Assembly: GCA_046350295.1 (NCBI GenBank)
Contig: JAXMAR010000005.1
Span: 196,598 to 260,597, forward strand
Direction of reading: 5' to 3'
Length of the DNA stretch: 64,000 nucleotides
Origin: JAXMAR01 sp046350295
GTDB lineage: Bacteria > Planctomycetota > Planctomycetia > Gemmatales > Gemmataceae
Shown here: positions 9,213-16,856 of the stretch, in pieces
Numbering within the stretch: the first letter of the stretch is position 1
How the letters are laid out: every line of letters begins with the position of its first letter
Translations under genes and position numbers: made by a program
Notes under the pieces: generated by a model
Database searches by the model: none
What the model saw: only the letters and a program-made list of their open reading frames with translations
Told to the model about the DNA's origin: nothing

Positions 9213-9857
9213 CTAGGCCCGGCGCCAGCCCATGATCAGCGACACCGCGACCGCAAGAGAAGCGCCGGTCGCCACGTCGATCAAGTGATGTTGCCGCGTG
9301 AAGAGGGTCGCGGCCCAGACGAGCAGGACGCAGCCGACGGAGAGCGGCCAGTAGCGTGGAAAATCGCAAAGCAGCGCCAGGGCGAGCAGGCAGGTGAGGC
9401 TGACGTGGAGACTCGGGGCGGCGTTGGCGGGCGGTTCGTCGATCTTCACCATCTCCTCGTACATCCAGGCGGTCAGACCGGGAGATAGCGTGTGGGCGGG
9501 GCGGGTCGCGGTCTGCGTCGGCAGGACGATGAAAATGGCGATGGTGATGACGATGACGACCAGGCCGCGGCGGATGAACCACCAGAACGTCGCGGGGGTG
9601 AGGAAACCGATGACGATCGGAGCGATGCCGTAGGGCAGGAGATAGACCCAGACCCAGGCGGGCTGGAACGGGATCAACTCATCCCACGGCGTCCACGTGA
9701 TGTACTGGGCGGCGTCCCCGCGCCACTTGAGGACGATGAGGTAACAGCCGAGCGCCGAGAACATGATGATGGCGAGGATAATCCCCTGGCGCAGCACACG
9801 GCGCCAGGTGGCCTCGAGGGTCACGGTGTTCTCCAGCGCTGCGGACTCGACGCTCAC
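9213..9857 (-). CDS. PAP2 family phosphatase
   Basis: A membrane protein of 214 residues with about six hydrophobic segments. It carries the second and third parts of the PAP2 signature: P-S-L-H-V-S with the catalytic His, and T-R-Q-H-H-L-I-D-V-A-T-G with the nucleophilic His. The first KxxxxxxRP part is less clear (near T-A-T-R-P). Family members dephosphorylate lipid pyrophosphates such as undecaprenyl diphosphate or phosphatidate. Its neighbour upstream is a UbiA prenyltransferase with a gap of only 37 bases, so a shared role in polyprenyl lipid metabolism is possible. Confidence 0.8.
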   Translation of the reverse strand: MSVESAALENTVTLEATWRRVLRQGIILAIIMFSALGCYLIVLKWRGDAAQYITWTPWDELIPFQPAWVWVYLLPYGIAPIVIGFLTPATFWWFIRRGLVVIVITIAIFIVLPTQTATRPAHTLSPGLTAWMYEEMVKIDEPPANAAPSLHVSLTCLLALALLCDFPRYWPLSVGCVLLVWAATLFTRQHHLIDVATGASLAVAVSLIMGWRRA

Positions 9858-9894
9858 TTTGGATCTCTTTCTGCGAAACCGAAAACGCGAACTA

Positions 9895-10836
9895 TCAAGT
9901 TGAATATACCCAACGCCCCAGGAAATACGAGGGGATATAAAGCAGCAGGATCGGGACGCCGGGCAGCCAGGTGACCGCGCCCGCCAGGATGGCGTCGAAC
10001 AGGATCAGACCGAGGATGCTGCGCTTCACCGCCGCTTGCACCAGGCGTGGCTGAGGCCGCTGCAGGGCGGGAAAGATCGCCAGCGCCAGGTAGAAACCAA
10101 AGGCGACCAGGAGATACGGGAAGAACGGGGACGGCATGAAGGAGGGGTCCGTCTCCTGCGCCAGCGTCGGCAGCATGAGCGCGATCACCAGCGCGGCCAG
10201 CATGAGCGAGGCGCCGAGGACAAGCTGTGCCGGGCTGCTGACAGCCGCTTCACGCCGCGCGAACCAGGTGACGCCCGTGATGTAGAGGCCGACGACGAAG
10301 GCGAGCGCCCAGCCCCAGAGGAACGGAACCTGGCCTGCGACTGAAAGTCCGAGCAAGACGTTGAGGGAGCGGCACAGGCCCATGACGATGGGAGCGACCG
10401 AGGTCTTCTTGAGGGGGCCGTCGTAAAGAAGAATGGCGCCGATCAGCAACAGCCCCAGGATCACGCTGTGAAGGCGAAACCCGTCCGGCCCCCAGTCGGC
10501 CAGAAGACACAACGCCAGGCCTGCGAGCATGAGCATGGCCCCGAGGCGGCGCGCGGCGCCGAGGGAGATCTCCCCGGCCGGGAGGGGCCGGTAGCCGCGT
10601 TCCTTGCGGTCCTGTTCGATGTCGAAATAATCGTTCCAGACCATGCCGGAAGAGTAAAAGCAGCTCGACGCGAGGAGGATGCAGAGGAAGCGGAGCCAGA
10701 AGACTCCCCCCAGCGGGGCGGCATCCTCGGCGCGCACATGCCAGGCGATCACGCCGAGCGTGGCCAGGAGGATATCGGCCATCGCCGTGAAGACATTGGG
10801 CAGGCGCAACAGGCGGGCGAGTGGGAGAAAGCGCAT
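9895..10836 (-). CDS. UbiA family prenyltransferase
   Basis: An integral membrane protein of 313 residues with about nine hydrophobic segments. The first aspartate-rich motif reads N-D-Y-F-D-I-E-Q-D and is followed by R-P-L-P-A-G-E-I-S, as in UbiA, MenA and digeranylgeranylglyceryl phosphate synthases. The second motif is reduced to Y-D-G-P-L-K. Such enzymes attach polyprenyl chains to aromatic rings or to sugar and glycerol phosphates. The acceptor cannot be told from sequence; the UbiA-like group near phosphatases is often of unknown function. The gene leads a pair with the PAP2 phosphatase downstream. Confidence 0.82.
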   Translation of the reverse strand: MRFLPLARLLRLPNVFTAMADILLATLGVIAWHVRAEDAAPLGGVFWLRFLCILLASSCFYSSGMVWNDYFDIEQDRKERGYRPLPAGEISLGAARRLGAMLMLAGLALCLLADWGPDGFRLHSVILGLLLIGAILLYDGPLKKTSVAPIVMGLCRSLNVLLGLSVAGQVPFLWGWALAFVVGLYITGVTWFARREAAVSSPAQLVLGASLMLAALVIALMLPTLAQETDPSFMPSPFFPYLLVAFGFYLALAIFPALQRPQPRLVQAAVKRSILGLILFDAILAGAVTWLPGVPILLLYIPSYFLGRWVYST

Positions 10837-10963
10837 GGCGGCGGCGAGGGTGAGGGTGCGGCTCTTCCTCCCCTAGCGTATTTCTTCAGCCGCCGCCTGC
10901 CAAGCGCGGCTAACGAACGGTCCTGATCGGGAGCGTGAAGGCGCTTCTTCCTGGTACAAAGGC

Positions 10964-11036
10964 AGGGTGTGTGGAACGCACCGAAGCGGCCCGCAGCCGT
11001 GTGTTCCCCTGTTGACCGCAGCCTTTCACGCGCCCG
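10964..11036. repeat. Decayed copy of the 7431-7517 inverted repeat
   Basis: The left end AGGGTGTGTGGAACGCACCG and the right end GCCTTTCACGCGCCC resemble the arms of the element at 7431-7517 with several substitutions. The loop has diverged. It lies in the gap upstream of the gene at 11158. This 320-base gap holds no other clear feature apart from a GCAACGTTGC palindrome near 11051-11060. Confidence 0.5.
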
Positions 11037-11157
11037 ACAGCCTGTTTCGTCGCAACGTTGCAACGTCGGCTCCGACGGTCAAAATCCCCTGGCCTCATTC
11101 CGTTCGCCATGCGTAAAATCAGTTCGGTCTTACCATTCAGTCCAGGGACGGACGAAA

Positions 11158-11616
11158 ATGGCCACGCAACTCCTCCAATGCCCATTACGGACGCGCGGGC
11201 AAGTGGCGCGCATCCGTTTCCAGGCCAAGCGCATCGCCCGGCTGCTCGGTTTTCCCCTGCTCGAGCAAATGGAGTTCGCCTGCCGGGCCTTCGAGCTGGC
11301 GCTGGAGGCGGCCCAAGCTCGGCCGCGCCGCGCCCTGACCTTCAACCTCGACCACGACCGCGTATCCATTTGTTTCGCGGCGGCCGAGACGGAGCCGGCG
11401 CCAGCGCTGGTCGTCCCCCTGCCCAAGGCGCCGGAGTTCGCGGTGGAGGATGTCCGCTGGCTCGCGCAGCAGCTGAGCGGGCTATTACAAGTGGACGTAC
11501 TGGACGTTGTGCGGGAGCAAAATGAGGAGATTCAGCGGCTCAGCCAGGCCCTCAAGTGCTGCCGGAGCGACCTGGAGCGCCTGGGACAGGACGCGACCAA
11601 GCACTCCGCGGCATGA
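11158..11616 (+). CDS. Hypothetical protein beside a sigma factor gene
   Basis: A 152-residue protein that I do not recognise with certainty. The N-terminal half (about residues 1-60) resembles the first helix and strand of RsbW-like anti-sigma ATPases, with R-I-A-R-L-L-G-F, then E-F-A-C-R-A-F-E-L-A-L-E and a strand, but the Asn of the ATP site is missing (E-L-A-L-E-A). The C-terminal 35 residues form a likely coiled coil. No membrane segment or signal is present. It precedes an RpoD-like sigma factor gene by 349 bases, with a terminator between. A regulatory role is only a guess. Confidence 0.5.
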   Translation: MATQLLQCPLRTRGQVARIRFQAKRIARLLGFPLLEQMEFACRAFELALEAAQARPRRALTFNLDHDRVSICFAAAETEPAPALVVPLPKAPEFAVEDVRWLAQQLSGLLQVDVLDVVREQNEEIQRLSQALKCCRSDLERLGQDATKHSAA

Positions 11617-11673
11617 CCGTCAAGGTTTGGGCAGAGGGAATCACCGGAAAAAGCCTCCGACTTTGGTTGTTTT

Positions 11674-11696
11674 ACCCGGCTTACGCGGGTTTTTTC
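11674..11696 (+). terminator. Short rho-independent terminator
   Basis: A five-base stem ACCCG/CGGGT (11674-11678 with 11686-11690) is followed directly by six Ts. It lies 57 bases after the stop of the gene at 11158 and separates it from the sigma factor gene. Confidence 0.55.
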
Positions 11697-11734
11697 TGAT
11701 GTGCAACATTTTTGAAGTTTTTTGGAAGGAACAC

Positions 11735-11763
11735 TTGTAATCGCGGTTTGGCCCCTTTAGAAT
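11735..11763 (+). promoter_or_regulatory. Candidate promoter of the sigma factor gene
   Basis: TTGTAA (11735-11740) and TAGAAT (11758-11763) are separated by 17 bases. A leader of about 195 bases would precede the start at 11966. The leader has a GC-rich first part and a T-run after CTCGGTCCTG; I could not fold it into a known riboswitch. Confidence 0.45.
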
Positions 11764-11965
11764 TGGGCGAGCGTTGAGGGACCACGAGTCCCATCCGGAA
11801 CTGAGCCAGAGAGACTTTCCCGCCCCGAAAAAAGGCGAGGAATCCTCCGGGCTCGGTCCTGTTTTTTTATGGGGCCGGATGTCTGCCTGTCTTGAGGGGC
11901 GATCGGGATCGTTTGCCTCAGCGCTATGACTCAAGAACCCTACCTCCATTTTAGGAAAGAAGGCC

Positions 11966-12976
11966 ATGAAGACGCAACGACGCAAGCGCCCCCAGCCGGC
12001 GCCGGAGGATTCCATTGCCATCGACACGACGGCAATCTTCTCGTCCGATCTTCTGACGCCGGAGGAGGAACGAGAGCTCCTGGCCACTTTCTGGGAATGC
12101 AAGAGTGAGTTGGTCCGGTCTCTCATCCGCTACTTTCCCAGGCTCCGCGCCCACCGACCCGCGCTCGAGCCCTGGCCCATGGCCCAGTTCATTCGCGACT
12201 ATTGCGACTCGGACACCCGCCAGGCGCCCGGCGTCCGCCGCCTGCACGACCGCTACGTCCACTGCAAGCACCGCCTCGCTTCCGCCAACATCCGCCTCGC
12301 CGCACACGTCGCCAAGCGTTTCCGCCACCACGCCCTGGCCTACGCCGACCTCCTTCAGGAAGCCGTCTGCGGCCTGATGCAAGCCATCGATCGCTTCGAC
12401 GTCAGCCATGGCACCCGCCTTGCCACCTATGCGACCTGGTGGATCCGGCAAACGCTCCAGATCGCGGTCGCACGCCAGAGCCACCTCGTCAGCCTGTCGC
12501 CCCACCACTTGCAAGAACTGGGCCTTTTGCAGCACGAATCGGAAGCCCTCGCTCACGGCGGCCAGCACCTGCCCAGCCCCCAAGAACTCGCCTCCCGGAC
12601 CGGTTCGAGCCTCGAACACCTCACCCATCTTCAGACCGCCACCCGCGCCCCGGTCAGCCTCAACGCCGTCCTCGACGACGATAGCGATTTCAAGCTCACC
12701 GAGGCGATGCCCGACAACGAGAGCAGCACCCTCCGCACCAACTCCGAACGCCAGGAAGCGCTTGGATTCCTGATGGAAAACCTGCGGCCGCGCGAACGCC
12801 GCGTCCTCGACCTCCGCTTCGGCCTCACCGGCAACGGCACCCACAGCCTGCGCCAGATCGGCCACCTCCTTCGCATCAGCAAGGAACGCGTCCGCCAGAT
12901 CCAGAACCGCGCCCTCGAAAAACTGCGGGCCTCCGCGGAACGCGTCGGCTGGGAGCCGAGCCTGCTCCTCGGCTGA
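11966..12976 (+). CDS. RNA polymerase sigma factor, RpoD-like (group 2)
   Basis: A 336-residue sigma70 factor. Region 2 is seen in L-L-Q-E-A-V-C-G-L-M-Q-A-I-D-R-F-D and the T-Y-A-T-W-W-I-R-Q -10-binding helix, region 3 around S-L-S-P-H-H-L, and region 4 in the helix-turn-helix L-R-Q-I-G-H-L-L-R-I-S-K-E-R-V-R-Q-I-Q. It lacks the large N-terminal region 1.1 and the non-conserved region of housekeeping RpoD, so it is a group 2 or alternative factor. Region 1.2 is weak. Planctomycetes have many such factors with unknown regulons. A strong terminator follows. Confidence 0.88.
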   Translation: MKTQRRKRPQPAPEDSIAIDTTAIFSSDLLTPEEERELLATFWECKSELVRSLIRYFPRLRAHRPALEPWPMAQFIRDYCDSDTRQAPGVRRLHDRYVHCKHRLASANIRLAAHVAKRFRHHALAYADLLQEAVCGLMQAIDRFDVSHGTRLATYATWWIRQTLQIAVARQSHLVSLSPHHLQELGLLQHESEALAHGGQHLPSPQELASRTGSSLEHLTHLQTATRAPVSLNAVLDDDSDFKLTEAMPDNESSTLRTNSERQEALGFLMENLRPRERRVLDLRFGLTGNGTHSLRQIGHLLRISKERVRQIQNRALEKLRASAERVGWEPSLLLG

Positions 12977-13000
12977 GACAACGAGGACGATCAAAAGAAC

Positions 13001-13038
13001 GACACCCGATCCGTCTTGCGGATCGGGTGTCTCTTTTT
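13001..13038 (+). terminator. Rho-independent terminator of the sigma factor gene
   Basis: A perfect 13-base stem GACACCCGATCCG/CGGATCGGGTGTC with the loop TCTTG is followed by TCTTTTT. It begins 24 bases after the sigma factor stop codon. Confidence 0.9.
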
Positions 13039-13084
13039 GGGAATTCGATTGCGCACCTGAGTTTCGCGTCGTAGCGCGGGCCGG

Positions 13085-13852
13085 TCACGACGCCTTCTTT
13101 TTCACGCGCGATGCCAGCAGATCGTCAAGCGTCTTCTGCAACCGGACGCGCCGCTCCACGAAGACTTCCGCCTCCTGGAGCACCGGGGCCCAGATCTTCT
13201 CCAGGTAGTCCAGCTCGTACTTGGCTTGCTTCTGCGCCCGGTCCTCCTCTTCGATGAGGTCGTAAAGCCCCGGCTCGACGATGTCCTTGCCCACGTGCTT
13301 GCCGTTGAGAAGGCTGGAGATCTCCGCGTGCTTGGCGATCCAGTCCCGGTCCTTCTTCATCTCCACGTCGATCTTCTTCACCGTGTCGAGGAATTCCTCG
13401 CGGTAGCCCTTGTACGACTTGACGATCCCCTTGAGGTTCTCGCTCAAGTCAGGGGCCGCATACGGCTCCGGCCGCGTCAGCGCCAGCGTCCCGCCCTTGA
13501 AGTGAGGCGCCTTGAACTTCAGGTCCTTCCCGTCCTTGGCGATCGCCGAACTGAGCGCTTCCAGCTCCGCGAGGTAGAGAAGGTCGTTCTGAGCGAAGTT
13601 CTCCCGCGCCTGGTGCAGCTTCTTGACATAGGCGTTGACGTCGCGCACCGCCCGTTCCACTCCGGCCCGCGCATGCTCGTGGGCGACGACGCGCTTGTCG
13701 AACTCCGAAGCGACGCGCTTGTCCAGCTGCAGCCGCGGCTCCAGCCAGCCGTAGTCGAGAAACTGCAAGTACAGCCCGGTCGCCCAGGTCAGCGCCAGGA
13801 TGGCCAGACCCAGGTGAAAGAGCACCAGCGTCTTGGCGACGGTATTCATCAT
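13085..13852 (-). CDS. Membrane-anchored coiled-coil protein
   Basis: A 255-residue protein of unknown function. One hydrophobic segment at residues 5-30 is followed by an extracytoplasmic or cytoplasmic region rich in Lys, Glu and Ala with long predicted helices (about 45-130 and 200-255). No enzyme motif is seen. Its start codon overlaps the stop of the upstream gene (ATGA at 13849-13852), so the two are translationally coupled and probably act together. The pair has the look of proteins restricted to planctomycetes. Confidence 0.65.
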   Translation of the reverse strand: MMNTVAKTLVLFHLGLAILALTWATGLYLQFLDYGWLEPRLQLDKRVASEFDKRVVAHEHARAGVERAVRDVNAYVKKLHQARENFAQNDLLYLAELEALSSAIAKDGKDLKFKAPHFKGGTLALTRPEPYAAPDLSENLKGIVKSYKGYREEFLDTVKKIDVEMKKDRDWIAKHAEISSLLNGKHVGKDIVEPGLYDLIEEEDRAQKQAKYELDYLEKIWAPVLQEAEVFVERRVRLQKTLDDLLASRVKKKAS

Positions 13853-15390
13853 GGCCGCTTCCCCTTCTTGCGGAGTTGCTCGGCGCGGATCTCGGCCTCG
13901 AGCCGGAAGTTCGCTTCCGACGCCTCGACCAGCCGCACCTGCGCCTCGAACAGCTGGTCCTGGAGCTCGCGCAGCTTGGCGGCCAGCTCGGCCGTGCGCG
14001 CCCGCGACGCATTCAGTTTCTCGACGGTTTCCTTCAGGTGCTTGACGCGTACATCGTAGGCTTTCTCGGCGATGTCGTTCTGATCCTGCATTTCCTTGAA
14101 GCGCGTCTTGGCGATGTGCAGCTCGCGCTGCAGGTCGATGATGTCCTGCACCAGCTTCTCGTGCCTGGCGAGGAAGGAGGAGCTGGGCAGGGCCCGCTTC
14201 TCGCCGGTTTTCGGATCGGTGATGAGCGTGTAGCCTTCGCGCGCGTCGTGCAGCTGCTGCAACAGGCCGACCGCGACGATGCGCTCCTTGCCGTCCGGCC
14301 CGCGCTCGACGATCGGCTCGCTGTAGAGCATGCCGATGCAGAAGGTGTAGTTGAGGGCCGAATAGGCGAACTCCCAGAGGCCCAGCAGCTTCTTGGCCCG
14401 TTCGATGGCGTCCGCATCGAGCAGTTTACCGTCCGGCCGGTGGGTATAGGCGACGGACAGGATCACCATGCCCATGGCCATGCGCTTCTCGATGCTGCCG
14501 CGCGGCGTGCCGGCGTACTCCTTGCCGAAGAACATCTCGGGATCGAACTTGTCGGCGACGGCGGCGTCCATCCGCTTCGTGAACTGGCGTTTCAGCTCGT
14601 CGAGCGGATAGGCCTCGAGGTCGCCGGCGCGGGTGATGAGGAACTTATCATCGGCCTTCTCGAGCGTGCCGGGGCGGAAGGTTTCGAGCGGGGTGAGCAC
14701 TTCGAGCAGCATGCGCCGCTGCGCGCCGTCTTCGAGGATCTCCAGGAGCTTGTCCCCCGAGGCTTTGTCGATCTTCGCCTTCTGAGCCTGCAGCTGGCGC
14801 GACGTGAAGGCGGTCGGCAGGACGACGCGGCGGACCTCGTCGCGCCGCTTCTCCTCGCTCCCGACCTTCTTGACGGCCTCGACGTGGTCCTTGGCCGCCT
14901 TTTCGATGGACGCCAGGAAATCGGTCTTGAGCCGGACCATCTCGTCTTCGAGCGTGCGAACCGGGGGCGTGTAGGGGCCGAAATGGGCCTTGAGGATGTC
15001 GTCGGTGAGGTAGCGCGGCTCGACGCTGTGGGTGAACGGCTCATCGAGGTCGGCGAAGGCCTCGGGCACGCGCGACATCGGGCCGCCGCGCTTCTTGAAG
15101 GCTTCGCGGAGCGATTCGCCGGTCAGGCGCATGCGCGGCAGGGCGGCGCGGGAGCCGGATTGGCCCTCGTCTTCTTCCTTGAGCGGCAAGCCCTGGATAT
15201 CGAGGTCGCGCTGGAAGGTGGCGAAGGCCCACGCCTGGCGCCGCTGGAAATTGACGGACATCAGGTACAGGAAGCCGAGCGCCGCCGCCATGTTCAGGAA
15301 GATCAGGATCATGGTCAGGGCGGTGACCTTCGGCTTGGGGCCGCGCTGCTCGCTCACTACTTCGAATTCATCGGAATCGTCGCGTGCCAT
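13849..15390 (-). CDS. Membrane-anchored coiled-coil protein, first gene of a pair
   Basis: A 513-residue protein of unknown function. A short acidic N-terminus precedes one transmembrane segment (about residues 25-45). The middle part (about 60-400) is predicted mostly helical and contains no recognised enzyme motif. The last 110 residues form a long coiled coil with heptad-like L-x-x-L-x-x-x pattern. The gene overlaps the next one by four bases. The shared layout, one membrane anchor plus coiled coil, suggests that both proteins build a membrane-associated complex. That is an inference from architecture alone. Confidence 0.65.
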   Translation of the reverse strand: MARDDSDEFEVVSEQRGPKPKVTALTMILIFLNMAAALGFLYLMSVNFQRRQAWAFATFQRDLDIQGLPLKEEDEGQSGSRAALPRMRLTGESLREAFKKRGGPMSRVPEAFADLDEPFTHSVEPRYLTDDILKAHFGPYTPPVRTLEDEMVRLKTDFLASIEKAAKDHVEAVKKVGSEEKRRDEVRRVVLPTAFTSRQLQAQKAKIDKASGDKLLEILEDGAQRRMLLEVLTPLETFRPGTLEKADDKFLITRAGDLEAYPLDELKRQFTKRMDAAVADKFDPEMFFGKEYAGTPRGSIEKRMAMGMVILSVAYTHRPDGKLLDADAIERAKKLLGLWEFAYSALNYTFCIGMLYSEPIVERGPDGKERIVAVGLLQQLHDAREGYTLITDPKTGEKRALPSSSFLARHEKLVQDIIDLQRELHIAKTRFKEMQDQNDIAEKAYDVRVKHLKETVEKLNASRARTAELAAKLRELQDQLFEAQVRLVEASEANFRLEAEIRAEQLRKKGKRP

Positions 15391-15778
15391 GATTGTCGTG
15401 CCAGGAGACGGGAGCGGAACGGATGCGACGCAACCGCCTCACCCCGGACGCGTCCGGTCCCGGTTCGGGAGAGCGGAGTGGTCGGCGGGTAAGACGGGCA
15501 AGGGACAAAAGGCCGGCGCCATGCGCAGGCTCTTCGTCTTCTTCATTCAGTATGAATTGTGTCCGAAGTTAGTTCGAAATCCAAGGGGTTTATGCGATTT
15601 CCCCGCAAGCGCCGCGTCGATCGCGCCCGTTGCGCGCACGATGCCGGGACTGCCGCCGGCGCCGGGGACGCCGCCTGTTCCGGAAAGGGGGGCAAGGTGT
15701 GGCGCGTTTGCGCGGCGGGCGCCCGAACACGCCGGCCAATCGTTACACGGGAGCGGCGCTTTTTCCCGAGGGCATCCG
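15391..15778. other. Non-coding stretch between divergent genes
   Basis: About 390 bases between the minus-strand coiled-coil gene and the plus-strand GlsB-type gene. It should hold both promoters. No clear -35/-10 pair, palindrome or small gene stands out. Confidence 0.45.
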
Positions 15779-16192
15779 ATGAAGGACACATCGCCGCAAC
15801 CGAAGGACGCTATGCGCACGGGGAGAGCAATGGAACACGCGAGCAACATCTTCACGCAGACCGTCCACCTGATCCTGGTGTGGATCGGCTTCGGCACGCT
15901 CGTCGGCTTGCTGGCCAAGGCCGTTATCCCCGGCAAGGACCCGGGTGGCGCACTCGCCACCGTTGTCATCGGCATCCTCGGGAGCATCATCGGCGCCGGC
16001 GTGCTCGTCTTCTTTTCCGACAGCCTGCGCGTCTCACCCATCAGCCCTCTGGGCTTCATCGTCGCGATCGGCGGCACCAGCCTCCTTTTGCTCGTTTACC
16101 GCTTGCTGCACGGCAAGGGGCATCGCTTCAACCTCTGGCCGTTCGGCCGCGGCGGCCGGCCACGGCGGCATGTCACGGTGGTCGAAGATTAG
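15779..16192 (+). CDS. GlsB/YeaQ/YmgE family membrane protein
   Basis: A small membrane protein with three hydrophobic segments and the glycine-rich pattern of the transglycosylase-associated family: W-I-G-F-G-T-L-V-G-L-L-A-K, then a P-G-K-D-P-G-G loop, and I-G-I-L-G-S-I-I-G-A-G. The family is often stress-induced but has no proven activity. The ATG at 15779 gives 137 residues. In-frame ATGs at 15812 and 15830 would remove a polar N-terminal tail and fit the family better, so the start is uncertain. The C-terminal tail is basic. Confidence 0.75.
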   Translation: MKDTSPQPKDAMRTGRAMEHASNIFTQTVHLILVWIGFGTLVGLLAKAVIPGKDPGGALATVVIGILGSIIGAGVLVFFSDSLRVSPISPLGFIVAIGGTSLLLLVYRLLHGKGHRFNLWPFGRGGRPRRHVTVVED

Positions 16193-16208
16193 AGGGACGT
16201 GCGGGATC

Positions 16209-16314
16209 GGCAGGTAAGGCCTGCGAGCCCCGCGAGCCGAGCGGGGCCGTCCGGAGAAGTGACGCTCTCGCGAGTGTTCATGTCAGGTCCGGCTCGGCTC
16301 GCCGGACCTACTGC
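16209..16314. repeat. Imperfect long inverted repeat between convergent genes
   Basis: The left part GGCAGGTAAGGCCTGCGAGCC and the right part, which reads GGCAGTAGGTCCGGCGAGCC on the other strand, are diverged arms about 40 bases long. Each also contains its own smaller stem (for example TCCGGC-TCG-GCTCGCCGGA). It fills the gap between the convergent genes at 15779 and 16326. Confidence 0.55.
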
Positions 16315-16325
16315 CAAACCCGAGG

Positions 16326-16802
16326 TTACTCCCCGCCGCCCATCTGCTCGGTGAGATAGTTTTGCAGGCCGACGGATTTGATGAGGTCGAGCTGGGTCTC
16401 GAGCCAGTCGACGTGCTCTTCCGATTCGACGAGGATGGGGGCGATCAGCTCGCGCGTGCCGTTGTCCTGGAGCTTCACGCACAATTCGACCGTGGCGTTG
16501 TAGTGCTTGACCCCCTTCATCTCGAGGGTGAGGTCGTTCTCGAACTGCTCCTTGACGTCGCTGCCGACGCGGATCACGTCGTAGCGGGCGATCTCCGGCA
16601 CGCCTTCGAGGAACAGGATGCGGTCGATCAGCTTCTCGGCGTGCTTCATCTCCCCCATCGACTCTTCGTAGTGCTTCTTCGCAAGCTTGTCGAAGCCCCA
16701 GTTCTTGCACATCTTGGCCTGGCAAAAGTACTGGTTGATGGCGGTGAGCTCGACGGTCAAGGCCCCGTTCAACGCTTCGATGACTTGCGGATTGCCCTTC
16801 AT
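16326..16802 (-). CDS. bfr: Bacterioferritin
   Basis: A 158-residue heme-containing ferritin that stores iron in a 24-subunit shell. The N-terminal M-K-G-N-P-Q-V-I-E-A-L-N and the heme ligand Met52 are present. Ferroxidase ligands Glu18, Glu51, His54, Glu94 and His130 line up with E. coli Bfr without gaps. Position 127, normally Glu, is Ser here, with glutamates at 126, 128 and 129. The gene follows the arginine genes by 54 bases on the same strand, but its function suggests its own control. A Bfd-like partner is encoded at 3538-3756. Confidence 0.93.
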   Translation of the reverse strand: MKGNPQVIEALNGALTVELTAINQYFCQAKMCKNWGFDKLAKKHYEESMGEMKHAEKLIDRILFLEGVPEIARYDVIRVGSDVKEQFENDLTLEMKGVKHYNATVELCVKLQDNGTRELIAPILVESEEHVDWLETQLDLIKSVGLQNYLTEQMGGGE

Positions 16803-16856
16803 GAGATATCGTCCTCCAGGGTTGGGACCGGTGTGCTTCGTTGTCCTGGTATCCTA

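Noticed and set aside
11764..11965. Riboswitch in the leader of the sigma factor gene
   Set aside because: The leader is long and has some structure, but no known aptamer core could be matched by eye.
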